A stretch of DNA of 64,000 nt from Prolixibacteraceae bacterium (GCA_003457135.1 DMSQ01000006.1:36152-100151), one strand, 5' to 3'; counted from the first letter of the stretch, positions 32,979 through 41,735 are shown. A program made the numbers and translations. Notes: generated by a model from the sequence alone, not told the origin.

Positions 32979-34172
32979 CTAGAAGCTACGATTTACCGAA
33001 TTGTGAATTTTCAGTGAAGTTGAAAGCACTTTTGTAAACCCTTTCACATCGTCGGCAGTCCAGGCTGAGTTTTTCTCGCCGTATTCGCCGAATTCGGAGC
33101 GCATCAAATCGTGATCAGATTCTATACCAACCAGAACGAAATTGTATGGTTTCAGGCGGACAATCACTTTTCCGGTAACATTTTCCTGAGAGTGTTCCAG
33201 AAATTTTTCGATGTCGCGCATCACAGGTTCAAAGTAAAGAGCTTCGTGCAGAAACATTCCGTACCAGTTTCCAAGTTGTTCTTTCCAGTATTGCTGCCAT
33301 TTGGTCAGGGTGTGTTTTTCGAGCATCTGATGAGCTTTTAGAATAATGACCGGAGCCGCAGCTTCGAATCCAACGCGTCCTTTTATGCCGATAATGGTAT
33401 CCCCAATATGCATATCACGGCCAATAGCAAAAGGTGAAGCCAGGGCATCCAATGCACGGATCGCATTCACCGGATTGTCGTATTTATCTCCATTTACACC
33501 TTTTAATTCGCCTTCCACAAAATCGAGCGTAATTTCTTTTTCTTCAGTTTCGGTCAGTTGCGACGGATACGCTTCTTCAGGAAGTGTTTTATTCGATTTC
33601 AGGGTTTCTTTTCCGCCGATGCTGGTTCCCCAAAGTCCTTTGTTGATCGAGTAATCCATCTTTTTCCAGTCTGCTTCAACGCCATGAGCTTTCAGGTAGT
33701 CAATTTCTTCCTGACGGCTCAGTTCCAGATCGCGGGTTGGTGTGAGGATACCGATTTCAGGAGCTAAAATTTGAAATACCAGATCAAAACGAACCTGATC
33801 GTTTCCGGCGCCGGTACTTCCATGAGCTACATATTTTGCCCCTATTTTCCTTGCGTATTCAATGACCGCAATGGCCTGAAAAACACGCTCTGAGCTAACC
33901 GAAATCGGGTAAGTATTGTTTCGCAGAATATTACCAAAAACCATGTATTTGATGCTTTTTTCGTAATAAGTATCAGTAACATCAAGCGCAACGTGTTTGA
34001 TTGCACCCAGACTGTACGCCTTTTTTTCAACAGTATCCAAATCGGCCTGGCTAAATCCGCCAGTGTTTGCAATGGCCGTGTAAACATCCAGATTTTTCTC
34101 TACCGACAGGTATTTTGCGCAAAACGAAGTATCCAAACCTCCGCTAAATGCTAAAACTACTTTATCTTTCAT
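32979..34172 (-). CDS. argG: Argininosuccinate synthase
   Basis: ATP-dependent condensation of citrulline and aspartate. 397 residues from the ATG at 34172 (MKDKVVLAFSGGLDTSFC); an open extension to 34208 reads through a C/G-rich spacer and is rejected. ATP P-loop AFSGGLDTS (8-16), HGSTGAGNDQVRFD, SINKGLWGTSIGGKE, and TSLKIHNSVNRS at the end. Length fits. Because the transcarbamylase works on the succinylated substrate, a deacylase must act before this enzyme; none is in the window. Confidence 0.96.
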   Translation of the reverse strand: MKDKVVLAFSGGLDTSFCAKYLSVEKNLDVYTAIANTGGFSQADLDTVEKKAYSLGAIKHVALDVTDTYYEKSIKYMVFGNILRNNTYPISVSSERVFQAIAVIEYARKIGAKYVAHGSTGAGNDQVRFDLVFQILAPEIGILTPTRDLELSRQEEIDYLKAHGVEADWKKMDYSINKGLWGTSIGGKETLKSNKTLPEEAYPSQLTETEEKEITLDFVEGELKGVNGDKYDNPVNAIRALDALASPFAIGRDMHIGDTIIGIKGRVGFEAAAPVIILKAHQMLEKHTLTKWQQYWKEQLGNWYGMFLHEALYFEPVMRDIEKFLEHSQENVTGKVIVRLKPYNFVLVGIESDHDLMRSEFGEYGEKNSAWTADDVKGFTKVLSTSLKIHNSVNRSF

Positions 34173-34198
34173 TTGTTTATTTTTAAGCCCCCTCCAAA

Positions 34199-34217
34199 CC
34201 TCCCCCAAAAGGGGAGG
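34199..34217. repeat. C/G-rich hairpin upstream of argG
   Basis: CCTCCCC (34199-34205) and GGGGAGG (34211-34217). The surrounding AAGCCCCCTCC...GAGGCTTT block looks like a dispersed intergenic repeat of Bacteroidota, and resembles the proB-proA hairpin. Confidence 0.6.
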
Positions 34218-34273
34218 CTTTAGAAAAGCAATGTTTCGAATTTACTCCTATGATTATACAAAATTACTTTGAT

Positions 34274-34969
34274 TTAAAAAATGAAAAACCTGCGGCTTTT
34301 TTTAGGCTGTGATCCGTTTTTATTTGGTTTCAGTTTATTGATAATGTCGAGCAAAGTGCCTTTTATTGCCCATCCTCCGTTTTGCTTTTTCTCCTCTGGT
34401 TTTTTTTCCTTTTCCCAGGCCGGATCGAAAACCATGCCTGTACACAGGCATTTACTTTTTTCTGTTCGTAGTAAAATGTCGTAATTGACACAACTCTGGC
34501 AACCTTTCCAGAAGTCTTCATCATCGGTCAGTTCCGAAAAAGTGACCGGGCGATAACCCAGTTCATGGTTGATTTTCATCACTGCTAAACCGGTTGTCAA
34601 ACCAAATATTTTGGCTTCCGGATATTTTGCCCTTGAAAGCATGAACGCTTTGCGTTTAATTTCGGTTGCCAGTCCGATACCACGGAACTCCTTAACGACA
34701 ATTAACCCTGAATTGGCCACGAAACTTTTCTCTCCCCAGGTTTCCACGTAACAAAATCCGGCAAATGTGTCGCCGTTTTCAATGGCGATAATGGCTTTGC
34801 CCTGAAGCATTTTATCGGCGATGTATTCGTAGGTCCGGCGGGCGATACCGGTTCCGCGTTCTTTCGAAGCGATGTCTATCGCATCGTTCACCTGGTCAAC
34901 GTATTTCAGGTGTTCATCGGTGGCAACCAGTATTTGAATATTTTTTAGATCTTTCATTTTCCCCTGCAT
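34274..34969 (-). CDS. GNAT acyltransferase of the arginine cluster, candidate N-acylglutamate synthase
   Basis: 231 residues. GNAT core: KAIIAIENGDTFAGFCYVETW, then VKEFRGIGLATEIKRKAF with the acetyl-CoA-binding RGIGLA (about 95-100), AKIFGLTTGLAVMKINHELGYRPV. A Cys-rich block follows (CQSC and CLC, about 156-178), and the C-terminal 45 residues are Lys-rich. It lies between argR and argG. There is no ArgA or ArgJ gene in the window, so it is a good candidate for the enzyme that makes N-acyl (probably N-succinyl) glutamate, the pathway's first step. A second Met (34957) is a possible start. Confidence 0.75.
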   Translation of the reverse strand: MQGKMKDLKNIQILVATDEHLKYVDQVNDAIDIASKERGTGIARRTYEYIADKMLQGKAIIAIENGDTFAGFCYVETWGEKSFVANSGLIVVKEFRGIGLATEIKRKAFMLSRAKYPEAKIFGLTTGLAVMKINHELGYRPVTFSELTDDEDFWKGCQSCVNYDILLRTEKSKCLCTGMVFDPAWEKEKKPEEKKQNGGWAIKGTLLDIINKLKPNKNGSQPKKSRRFFIF

Positions 34970-34981
34970 ATTTAATTTTCA

Positions 34982-35043
34982 ATCCATTCCGTCCATAACA
35001 TCGTTCATGTTTTGCTAATCGTCATTTCGCGGACGGGATGGAT
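34982..35043. repeat. 13-bp inverted repeat upstream of the GNAT gene
   Basis: ATCCATTCCGTCC (34982-34994) and GGACGGGATGGAT (35031-35043), one G-U-type mismatch. Another CCGTCC/GGACGG pair follows near 35161-35209. The stretch 34970-35338 has no gene. Confidence 0.6.
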
Positions 35044-35059
35044 GGGTTTATTTTACATT

Positions 35060-35145
35060 CTACAAATATTTCGCACCTCTGGTGCTATTTTGACTTCATG
35101 TCCGTTGGCTAAAGCCTAACGGCAAAGGATATTTCGCAATTGTCA
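35060..35145. repeat. Copy 2 of the approximately 85-bp two-hairpin intergenic repeat
   Basis: ACAAATATTTCGCACCTCTGG begins it; hairpin GCACC-TCT-GGTGC, then CCGTTGGC-TAAA-GCCTAACGG (one bulged T), then CAAAGGATATTTCG. Compared with 27172 the first hairpin differs by a compensatory change (TCC/GGA versus ACC/GGT). Confidence 0.7.
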
Positions 35146-35313
35146 TTATTTTCTCAATTCCGTCCGAAACAACTTAACCGCTCTTAACAGAATTTTTGCA
35201 CGGACGGGTGGTGCTGTCGTATTTTTTTAAGTTACTAAGGTTATGCTCATTTGTAACTATTTTGACAACCGACAACATTTTTTGACAACCTGACAACCCT
35301 TTTATACTGAATG

Positions 35314-35329
35314 CTGCGACTGACCACTG
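35314..35329 (-). repeat. 3'-of-stop repeat after argR
   Basis: CAGTGGTCAGTCGCAG in argR sense, 9 bases after the stop codon. Confidence 0.7.
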
Positions 35330-35338
35330 TTCACTTTT

Positions 35339-35821
35339 TTATCCCAGTTTTTCTTCCAATTTCGGCATGATCAGGATCAGGCTGTTGATCAGGTCGCTGT
35401 GGGTAACTCCTTCGCGCATGATGATTAAAATGGTGTCGTCTCCGGCAATGGTTCCGATGATTTCATACGGTTCGGTTTTGTCAATTACTACGGCCAGGCT
35501 GCTTGCGTATCCCGGCATGGTTCTCATTACGGCCAGGTTTCCGGAAAATTGCAAATCCCGAAAGCCATCGGCCAGAAAGTTGACGCGGGAATTTTCGCGT
35601 TGGTTTTCAGTATTGACCGCTTCAGGAATTACATACACATAACCTAGCGCCTGATCCGAAACTTTTGCTACTTTCAGAATTCTTAAATCGCGCGATAAGG
35701 TTGCCTGGGTCAATTCATAGCCCTGATCTTTCACGATGTGCAAAAGCTCATCCTGACTGCTGATCCGTCCAGTGATAATGGCCTGTTTTATCGCAAGCTG
35801 CCTTTTGATGCGATTCTTCAT
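35339..35821 (-). CDS. argR: Arginine repressor
   Basis: 160 residues. N-terminal winged-helix (1-75): KNRIKRQLAIKQAIITGRISS, ELLHIVKDQGYELTQATLSRDL, RILKVAKVSDQALGYVYVIP; C-terminal oligomerisation and arginine-binding domain with GTIAGDDTILIIMREG (about 126-142). Fits ArgR, the hexameric arginine-dependent repressor. It heads the biosynthetic cluster, and an ARG-box-like site overlaps its start, so autoregulation and control of the genes downstream are likely. Confidence 0.94.
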   Translation of the reverse strand: MKNRIKRQLAIKQAIITGRISSQDELLHIVKDQGYELTQATLSRDLRILKVAKVSDQALGYVYVIPEAVNTENQRENSRVNFLADGFRDLQFSGNLAVMRTMPGYASSLAVVIDKTEPYEIIGTIAGDDTILIIMREGVTHSDLINSLILIMPKLEEKLG

Positions 35822-35823
35822 TT

Positions 35824-35837
35824 TGAATATTTATACA
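35824..35837. promoter_or_regulatory. ARG-box-like operator at the argR start
   Basis: TGAATATTTATACA matches the E. coli ARG-box core TGAATAATTATTCA at 12 of 14 positions. It begins 3 bases upstream of the argR start codon. Confidence 0.5.
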
Positions 35838-35846
35838 TTTTCGATG

Positions 35847-35875
35847 CAAAAATATGCAAAAAATAAATAAGACAA
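35847..35875 (-). promoter_or_regulatory. argR promoter
   Basis: On the minus strand TTG (35875-35873), 18 bp, TATTTTTG (35854-35847). Confidence 0.6.
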
Positions 35876-35899
35876 GCTTTTTTTTCAGAAATTATTGCC

Positions 35900-35907
35900 T
35901 ATTTTTG
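35900..35907 (+). promoter_or_regulatory. Candidate -7 element of the carA leader transcript
   Basis: TATTTTTG fits TAnnTTTG; the -33 box is weak. Transcription from here gives a leader of about 155 bases. TAGCTTTG at 36054-36061, just before the carA ATG, is another -7 match without a -33 box. Confidence 0.5.
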
Positions 35908-36007
35908 TCGCTTGAAATGAAACACACACTCCAATTGAAGTTTGAAAAGTTTAGGATAAAAAATCCGAAGGTACATAGTTCAGAGAGTTTGTTTAAAAAT
36001 AACAACC

Positions 36008-36047
36008 ATGCGTTTGCCCTACAGCCGTAGCCAAACGCATTTTTTTT
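36008..36047 (+). terminator. Attenuator-like terminator in the carA leader, overlapping a 13-codon ORF
   Basis: ATGCGTTTG (36008-36016) pairs perfectly with CAAACGCAT (36032-36040), with an inner CTAC/GTAG pair, followed by eight T in all. The same bases read as MRLPYSRSQTHFF plus stop (36008-36049), with two CGT arginine codons. A terminator just 20 bases before carA means read-through must be allowed for expression. Confidence 0.7.
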
Positions 36048-36066
36048 AATATTTAGCTTTGCAGCA

Positions 36067-37158
36067 ATGACACAAGTTAGAAAAGTCAGATTGATTCTTG
36101 AAGACGGAACCACTTTTGAAGGAAAATCGTTCGGCTATGAAAAGTCGGTAGCGGGTGAAGTGGTATTTTATACCGCTATGACTGGTTATCCCGAAAGTTT
36201 AACAGATCCTTCATATACAGGGCAAATTCTGGTCTCAACCTTCCCGTTAATCGGAAATTATGGTGTGCCAAGCGATTCGAAGGAACGTGGTTTGTCCGAG
36301 TTTTACGAATCGGATAAAATACATATTTCCGGCTTAATTGTTTCGGACTACTCGTTTGAATACAGCCATTGGAATGCGATCAAAAGTCTGGGTGACTGGT
36401 TGAAAGAAAACCAGGTTCCGGGATTGTTCGGAATTGACACCCGCGCCCTGACCAAAATTATCCGGGTAAAAGGTTCTCTGCTGGGTAAAATTGAATTTGA
36501 TGACGAGGTTATTGATTTCTATGATCCGAACCAGGAAAACCTGGTTGCCATTGCCAGTTGTGATAAAGTTGAAACTTTCGGAAACGGAGAACACCGCATC
36601 GTTTTGGTTGACTGCGGGGTGAAATACAACATCATTCGCTGTTTGATGGACCGAAATGCAACCGTAATCGTCGTTCCATGGGATTACGATTTCAGCGGCG
36701 AAGATTTTGACGGCATCTTCCTTTCAAATGGTCCCGGCGATCCGGCTTTGTGTGATGCGACTGTTGAAAACATCCGTAAAACGATGGATGCCGAAAAACC
36801 GATCATGGGAATTTGCCTCGGAAATCAGTTGCTGGCGCGCGCTGCAGGTGCAGATACTTACAAACTGAAATTTGGTCACCGCAGCCATAACCAACCGGTT
36901 TTGTTGCAGGGAACCGACCGGTGTTTCATTACTTCACAAAATCACGGTTTTGCAGTTGATACGAAAACTTTGCCTGAAGATTGGGAACCTTTGTTTACCA
37001 ACGTGAACGACCAAACCAACGAAGGGATCCGTCATAAAACCAAGCCTTTCTTTTCTACCCAGTTTCATCCTGAAGCCGCGAGCGGACCAATTGATACCGA
37101 GTTTTTATTCGACGATTTCATGAATAGCGTGATCAAATACAAAAAGACGAAGAAATAA
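36067..37158 (+). CDS. carA: Carbamoyl-phosphate synthase small subunit (glutaminase)
   Basis: 363 residues. N-terminal small-subunit domain (GTTFEGKSFGYEKS-like start, EVVFYTAMTGYPESLTDPSY), then class-I glutaminase: FLSNGPGDPALCD, GICLGNQLLARAAG with the nucleophile cysteine, and QFHPEAASGP with the catalytic His and Glu. Supplies ammonia to CarB; carbamoyl phosphate feeds arginine and pyrimidine synthesis. Divergent from argR, with the attenuator-like leader above. carB follows after 81 bases of repeats. Confidence 0.96.
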   Translation: MTQVRKVRLILEDGTTFEGKSFGYEKSVAGEVVFYTAMTGYPESLTDPSYTGQILVSTFPLIGNYGVPSDSKERGLSEFYESDKIHISGLIVSDYSFEYSHWNAIKSLGDWLKENQVPGLFGIDTRALTKIIRVKGSLLGKIEFDDEVIDFYDPNQENLVAIASCDKVETFGNGEHRIVLVDCGVKYNIIRCLMDRNATVIVVPWDYDFSGEDFDGIFLSNGPGDPALCDATVENIRKTMDAEKPIMGICLGNQLLARAAGADTYKLKFGHRSHNQPVLLQGTDRCFITSQNHGFAVDTKTLPEDWEPLFTNVNDQTNEGIRHKTKPFFSTQFHPEAASGPIDTEFLFDDFMNSVIKYKKTKK

Positions 37159-37166
37159 AAAAGTCA

Positions 37167-37229
37167 CAGTGTTCAGTCTCAGTTGGCAGGAGTAACACAA
37201 CTCGGAACTCGGAACTCGTAACACGAAAC
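37167..37229 (+). repeat. 3'-of-stop repeat plus AACTCG repeats after carA
   Basis: CAGTGTTCAGTCTCAG (37167-37182) starts 8 bases after the carA stop; then ACTCGGAACTCGGAACTCG and TAACACGAAAC, related to the argC-argD spacer at 31835. Confidence 0.7.
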
Positions 37230-37239
37230 AAAAGAACCC

Positions 37240-40200
37240 ATGATTAATAAAGACATCAAAAAAGTAATCGTACTAGGGTCGGGAGCGCTGAAAATCGGTG
37301 AGGCCGGTGAGTTCGACTATTCAGGATCCCAGGCGCTGAAAGCCCTGAAGGAAGAGAACGTAGAGACCATCCTGATTAACCCGAATATCGCGACTATCCA
37401 AACTTCAAGCGATATTGCCGACCAGATTTATTTTCTTCCAATTACCCCGTTTTTTGTTGAACAAGTAATTATCAGGGAAAAACCTGATGGTATTCTGCTG
37501 GCTTTCGGCGGACAAACTGCCCTAAATTGCGGTGTTGCATTGTTCAGACAGGGAATTCTGGAAAAATACAACGTGAAGGTAGTCGGGACTCCTGTACAGT
37601 CTATTATTGATACCGAAGACCGCCAGATTTTTGCCGGAAAACTGGCCGAAATCAACGTGTTGACTCCCCGCAGTATCGCATGTACAAACATGGAAGAAGC
37701 CTATACCGCGGTTAAAATCATTGGATATCCGATTATCATTCGCGCGGCATATACTTTGGGCGGACTGGGAAGCGGATTCTGTGCGAACGACAAGGAACTG
37801 GAATCGCTGGCATCCAAAGCTTTCACTTATTCGCCGCAAATTTTAGTCGAGGAATCGATTAAAGGCTGGAAAGAAGTGGAATATGAGGTAGTCCGCGACA
37901 GGTTTGATAACTGCATCACCGTTTGTAACATGGAGAACTTCGACCCTTTGGGAATCCACACCGGCGAAAGTATTGTGGTTGCCCCTTCGCAAACACTCTC
38001 GAATTCAGAATACCATAAATTACGTGCACTGGCTATTAAGATCATCCGCCATATCGGGATTGTCGGCGAATGTAACGTGCAATATGCCCTCGACCCTCAT
38101 TCCGAAGATTACCGTGTGATTGAGGTAAATGCCCGTCTGTCGCGCTCTTCGGCCCTGGCATCGAAAGCAACCGGTTATCCGCTGGCTTTCGTTGCAGCCA
38201 AATTGGGCTTGGGTTACGGGCTGCATCAACTGAACAATCAGGTAACCAAAGTAACCACAGCAGCGTTCGAGCCTGCCCTTGACTATATCGTTTGTAAAAT
38301 TCCGCGATGGGATTTGAATAAATTTTCAGGAGTATCGAAAAACCTGGGAAGTTCGATGAAATCGGTGGGCGAAATCATGGCGATAGGCCGGTCGTTCGAA
38401 GAAGCCATTCAGAAGGGAATCAGGATGGTGGGCATCGGGATGCACGGATTTGTGGCGAACAAGGAGGAAATTACCATCGAACAGATTGATGAGGAATTGA
38501 GCAACCCGACCGACCGTCGTATTTTCGCCATTGCAGAAGCTTTTAACAAAGGCCATTCGGTTGACGACATTTACGAAAAGACCAAAATTGACCGCTGGTT
38601 CCTTCAGAAACTTCACCATATTCATCTCACCAAAAATAAGCTTGAAGAAGTCAATTCGCTTCAATCTTTGGAGGATTCGTTATTACTTCAGGCGAAAAAA
38701 GAAGGTTTTTCCGACTTTCAGATTGCCCGTCTGGTGCTGAAATCAACCAATAAAGCCATTAATGGCGACCTGTTGAAAGTGCGCGATTGGCGCAAAAGCA
38801 AAAATATTCTGCCTTCTGTAAAGCAGATTGATACGCTGGCGGGTGAATATCCGGCGCAAACCAATTACCTGTACCTCACCTACAACGGCAACGAACACGA
38901 TGTGGAATTTCCCCGCGATGATAAATCGGTGATTGTATTGGGTTCGGGTGCCTACCGTATCGGAAGTTCAGTTGAATTCGACTGGTGTAGCGTGAATGCG
39001 ATTACTACCATTCACAAGGAAGGTTACCGTTCAATCATGATCAACTACAACCCTGAAACCGTGAGTACCGATTACGATACCTGCGACCGGCTGTATTTCG
39101 ACGAACTGACCTTCGAACGTGTAATGGACATTGTTGATCTGGAAGCTCCGAAAGGGGTTGTTCTCTCGATGGGTGGCCAGATCCCAAACAACCTGGCTAT
39201 GAAACTGCACCGCCAGAAAGTGCCAATTTTAGGTACTTCACCAACCAATATTGACCGCGCTGAAGACCGCAAAAAGTTTAGTTCGCTGTGCGATATGCTT
39301 GGCATTGATCAACCGCGCTGGTCGGAGCTGACCAGTATTGAAGATATTTATGCTTTCGTGGAGGAAGTGGGTTTCCCTGTGTTGATTCGTCCCTCCTATG
39401 TACTTTCGGGAGCAGCAATGAATGTGGTATCGAACAAGGACCAGTTGCAACATTTCCTGACTTTGGCCGCCAATGTTTCGAAAGAACATCCGGTGGTAGT
39501 TTCCGAATTTATTGAACAGGCGAAAGAAATTGAAATTGATGCCGTAGCTAAAAATGGCGAAGTGGTGGCATATGCTATTTCTGAGCATGTTGAGTTTGCC
39601 GGGGTTCACTCGGGCGATGCAACCATCGTTTTTCCACCGCAGAAATTGTATATCGAAACCATTCGCCGGATCAAAAAGATAGCCCGCCAGATTGCCAAAG
39701 AACTCCATATTACCGGGCCTTTTAACATGCAGTTGCTGGCCAAAGACAACGATATAAAAGTGATTGAATGTAACCTTCGTGCATCGCGCAGTTTTCCGTT
39801 CGTATCGAAGGTGATGAAATACAACCTGATCGAAATCGCGACTCAGGTCATGTTGGATGTTCCATTTCAGAAACCTGATAAATCGCTGTTCGAATTGGAT
39901 TATGTGGGAGTAAAAGCGCCGCAGTTCTCGTTTGCACGTTTACTGAATGCCGATCCGGTTTTGGGTGTGGACATGTCGTCAACTGGTGAAGTGGGCTGCA
40001 TCGGCGAAAACTTCTACGAAGCTATCCTGAAATCAATGCTTTCGGTGGGTTATACCATTCCGAAGAAAAACATACTGATCTCGTCAGGTCCGGCGCGCTC
40101 GAAAATCGAATTGCTGAGCAGCGCTAAAATGCTTGCTGAACGTGGTTTTAACCTGTATGCAACTGGTGGCACACGGCAGTTTTTGGCCGATAACGGCGTT

Positions 40201-40473
40201 GAATCAACCCGTTTATACTGGCCCGATGAAACCGAAAAACACCCGAATACGCTGGAGTATATCAAGGAAAAGAAGATTGATTTGGTAATCAACATCCCGA
40301 AAGACCATACCACACGCGAAATCAGCAACGGCTACACCATCCGTCGGAGCGCGATTGATTACAGCATTCCGCTCATCACCAATGCCCGTGTGGCCAGTGC
40401 GTTTATTTACGCCTTCTGCAAATACGGCCTTGAAGATTTGACGATTAAGAGTTGGGACGAATACAAGGATTGA
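37240..40473 (+). CDS. carB: Carbamoyl-phosphate synthase large subunit
   Basis: 1077 residues, the usual full length. Two ATP-grasp halves: the first from about 1-400 (GSGALKIGEAGEFDYSGSQA, then RAAYTLGGLGSGF), the second from about 555 (GSGAYRIGSSVEFDWCSVNA, RPSYVLSGAAMNVV), joined by the oligomerisation domain, and a C-terminal MGS-like allosteric domain (KNILISSGPARSK, LYATGGTRQFLADNG, TTREISNGYTIRRSAIDY). Synthesises carbamoyl phosphate from bicarbonate, ammonia and two ATP. A LysE-type gene starts 13 bases after its stop. Confidence 0.97.
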   Translation: MINKDIKKVIVLGSGALKIGEAGEFDYSGSQALKALKEENVETILINPNIATIQTSSDIADQIYFLPITPFFVEQVIIREKPDGILLAFGGQTALNCGVALFRQGILEKYNVKVVGTPVQSIIDTEDRQIFAGKLAEINVLTPRSIACTNMEEAYTAVKIIGYPIIIRAAYTLGGLGSGFCANDKELESLASKAFTYSPQILVEESIKGWKEVEYEVVRDRFDNCITVCNMENFDPLGIHTGESIVVAPSQTLSNSEYHKLRALAIKIIRHIGIVGECNVQYALDPHSEDYRVIEVNARLSRSSALASKATGYPLAFVAAKLGLGYGLHQLNNQVTKVTTAAFEPALDYIVCKIPRWDLNKFSGVSKNLGSSMKSVGEIMAIGRSFEEAIQKGIRMVGIGMHGFVANKEEITIEQIDEELSNPTDRRIFAIAEAFNKGHSVDDIYEKTKIDRWFLQKLHHIHLTKNKLEEVNSLQSLEDSLLLQAKKEGFSDFQIARLVLKSTNKAINGDLLKVRDWRKSKNILPSVKQIDTLAGEYPAQTNYLYLTYNGNEHDVEFPRDDKSVIVLGSGAYRIGSSVEFDWCSVNAITTIHKEGYRSIMINYNPETVSTDYDTCDRLYFDELTFERVMDIVDLEAPKGVVLSMGGQIPNNLAMKLHRQKVPILGTSPTNIDRAEDRKKFSSLCDMLGIDQPRWSELTSIEDIYAFVEEVGFPVLIRPSYVLSGAAMNVVSNKDQLQHFLTLAANVSKEHPVVVSEFIEQAKEIEIDAVAKNGEVVAYAISEHVEFAGVHSGDATIVFPPQKLYIETIRRIKKIARQIAKELHITGPFNMQLLAKDNDIKVIECNLRASRSFPFVSKVMKYNLIEIATQVMLDVPFQKPDKSLFELDYVGVKAPQFSFARLLNADPVLGVDMSSTGEVGCIGENFYEAILKSMLSVGYTIPKKNILISSGPARSKIELLSSAKMLAERGFNLYATGGTRQFLADNGVESTRLYWPDETEKHPNTLEYIKEKKIDLVINIPKDHTTREISNGYTIRRSAIDYSIPLITNARVASAFIYAFCKYGLEDLTIKSWDEYKD

Positions 40474-40486
40474 ATGGATAAAATCT

Positions 40487-41122
40487 ATGTTTGAAACATT
40501 GGCTACGTTAAAGTTTTTTACTGTTGGGGCACTTTTTGGCCTGACAGCCGGATTATCTCCCGGACCTTTATTGACTCTTGTCATATCGGAGACTTTGAAG
40601 CACAGTAGAAGGGAAGGAATCAAAATTGCAATTTCTCCGCTGATTACCGATATACCAATCGTTTTGATTTCCTTTTTCGTTTTTTCAAGGCTTTCGAAGT
40701 TCAGCTCCATACTTGGAGGTATTTCTATTCTCGGCGGAATTTTCATTGCTTACCTGGCTTATGAAACCTTAAAGACCAGGGAATTGAACATCCACCTAAC
40801 CGGCATCCAGACCAGGTCACTGAAAAAAGGAATTATTGCCAATTTTTTAAGCCCGCATCCTTACCTTTTCTGGGTCACAGTTGGGGCGCCATTGGCATTA
40901 AAGGCTTTTGAAACCAATCTACTTGCGCTAATTTTATTCCTACTATCGTTTTATGTATTCCTCATTGGTTCAAAAATGATTATTGCTTTACTCGTCTCGA
41001 GATCGAAACTATTACTCACGAACATCATTTATCTGTGGACGATGAGATTGCTGGGAATAGTTTTACTCCTTTTCTCTTTACTTTTTATTTACGAAGGTGT
41101 GAAATACCTTGGTTTGGTGTGA
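40487..41122 (+). CDS. LysE/RhtB family amino-acid exporter
   Basis: 211 residues, about six membrane helices. The N-terminal GLTAGLSPGPLLTLVISETL is the signature of the LysE superfamily; ISPLITDIPIVLISF and NFLSPHPYLFWVTVGAPLAL follow. The family exports basic amino acids (LysE, ArgO), homoserine or others. Directly after carB and probably co-transcribed, which suggests, but does not prove, export of arginine or a related metabolite when the pathway overflows. Confidence 0.85.
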   Translation: MFETLATLKFFTVGALFGLTAGLSPGPLLTLVISETLKHSRREGIKIAISPLITDIPIVLISFFVFSRLSKFSSILGGISILGGIFIAYLAYETLKTRELNIHLTGIQTRSLKKGIIANFLSPHPYLFWVTVGAPLALKAFETNLLALILFLLSFYVFLIGSKMIIALLVSRSKLLLTNIIYLWTMRLLGIVLLLFSLLFIYEGVKYLGLV

Positions 41123-41195
41123 TTATTTGAGCTTCTGTTTGTAACTCTTCTAACCGCTTTCCCGTTAATGTAATCGGATTTTAAAACAGTTGGTA

Positions 41196-41708
41196 ATGAA
41201 ACAAATTCTTTCCTTTCTGTTTTTGCTCGGTCTGCTTTCTTCCTGCATTTCGGAAACCGAAAATCCGGCAGAAATGGACCTGATGATTCGTCTTATGGGA
41301 AATCCACAGTGCAACGGATTAAAATCTGCCGGTACTACAGTCCGAACGCCACCTTCTCAAAGCTGTATTGAATATGCTTATGACCGTGATAACCGAAAAC
41401 TCATCTTAAAACATCTCAACGCAGGATTCAACTGCTGCCCCGAAAGTTTATGGTGTACCGTTACTTTCCGTAACGATACCATCATTATTCAGGAGTTCGA
41501 AAAACATTTGGGTTGCAAGTGCAATTGCCTGTACGATCTGGATATGGAAGTGGAAGGACTTGAACCCGGAAAATACCATCTCCGGTTGATTGAACCTTAT
41601 CTTGGCACACAACAGGCCCTCGTGGGCCTGCTCGATTTACGGTCACAAAAGCAGGGCAGTTTCTGCGCATCAAGATCAATCTATCCCTGGGCAAATAGTT
41701 TGAATTAA
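41196..41708 (+). CDS. Cysteine-rich lipoprotein of unknown function
   Basis: 170 residues from the ATG at 41196 with an SpII signal (LFLLGLLSSCISE). The mature part has many cysteines in clusters (QSCIEYAYD, NCCPESLWC, LGCKCNCLYD), suggesting disulfides or metal binding, followed by GLEPGKYHLRLIEPYL, a beta-sandwich-like edge. Not recognised. It is 27 bases upstream of the next gene, so both may be in one operon. Confidence 0.65.
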   Translation: MKQILSFLFLLGLLSSCISETENPAEMDLMIRLMGNPQCNGLKSAGTTVRTPPSQSCIEYAYDRDNRKLILKHLNAGFNCCPESLWCTVTFRNDTIIIQEFEKHLGCKCNCLYDLDMEVEGLEPGKYHLRLIEPYLGTQQALVGLLDLRSQKQGSFCASRSIYPWANSLN

Positions 41709-41735
41709 CCAGTGTAAAATATAAGGAGAAAAACC

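Noticed and set aside
38326..38664. Antisense ORFs within carB
   Set aside because: CarB has an uninterrupted, motif-complete frame; these are antisense shadows.
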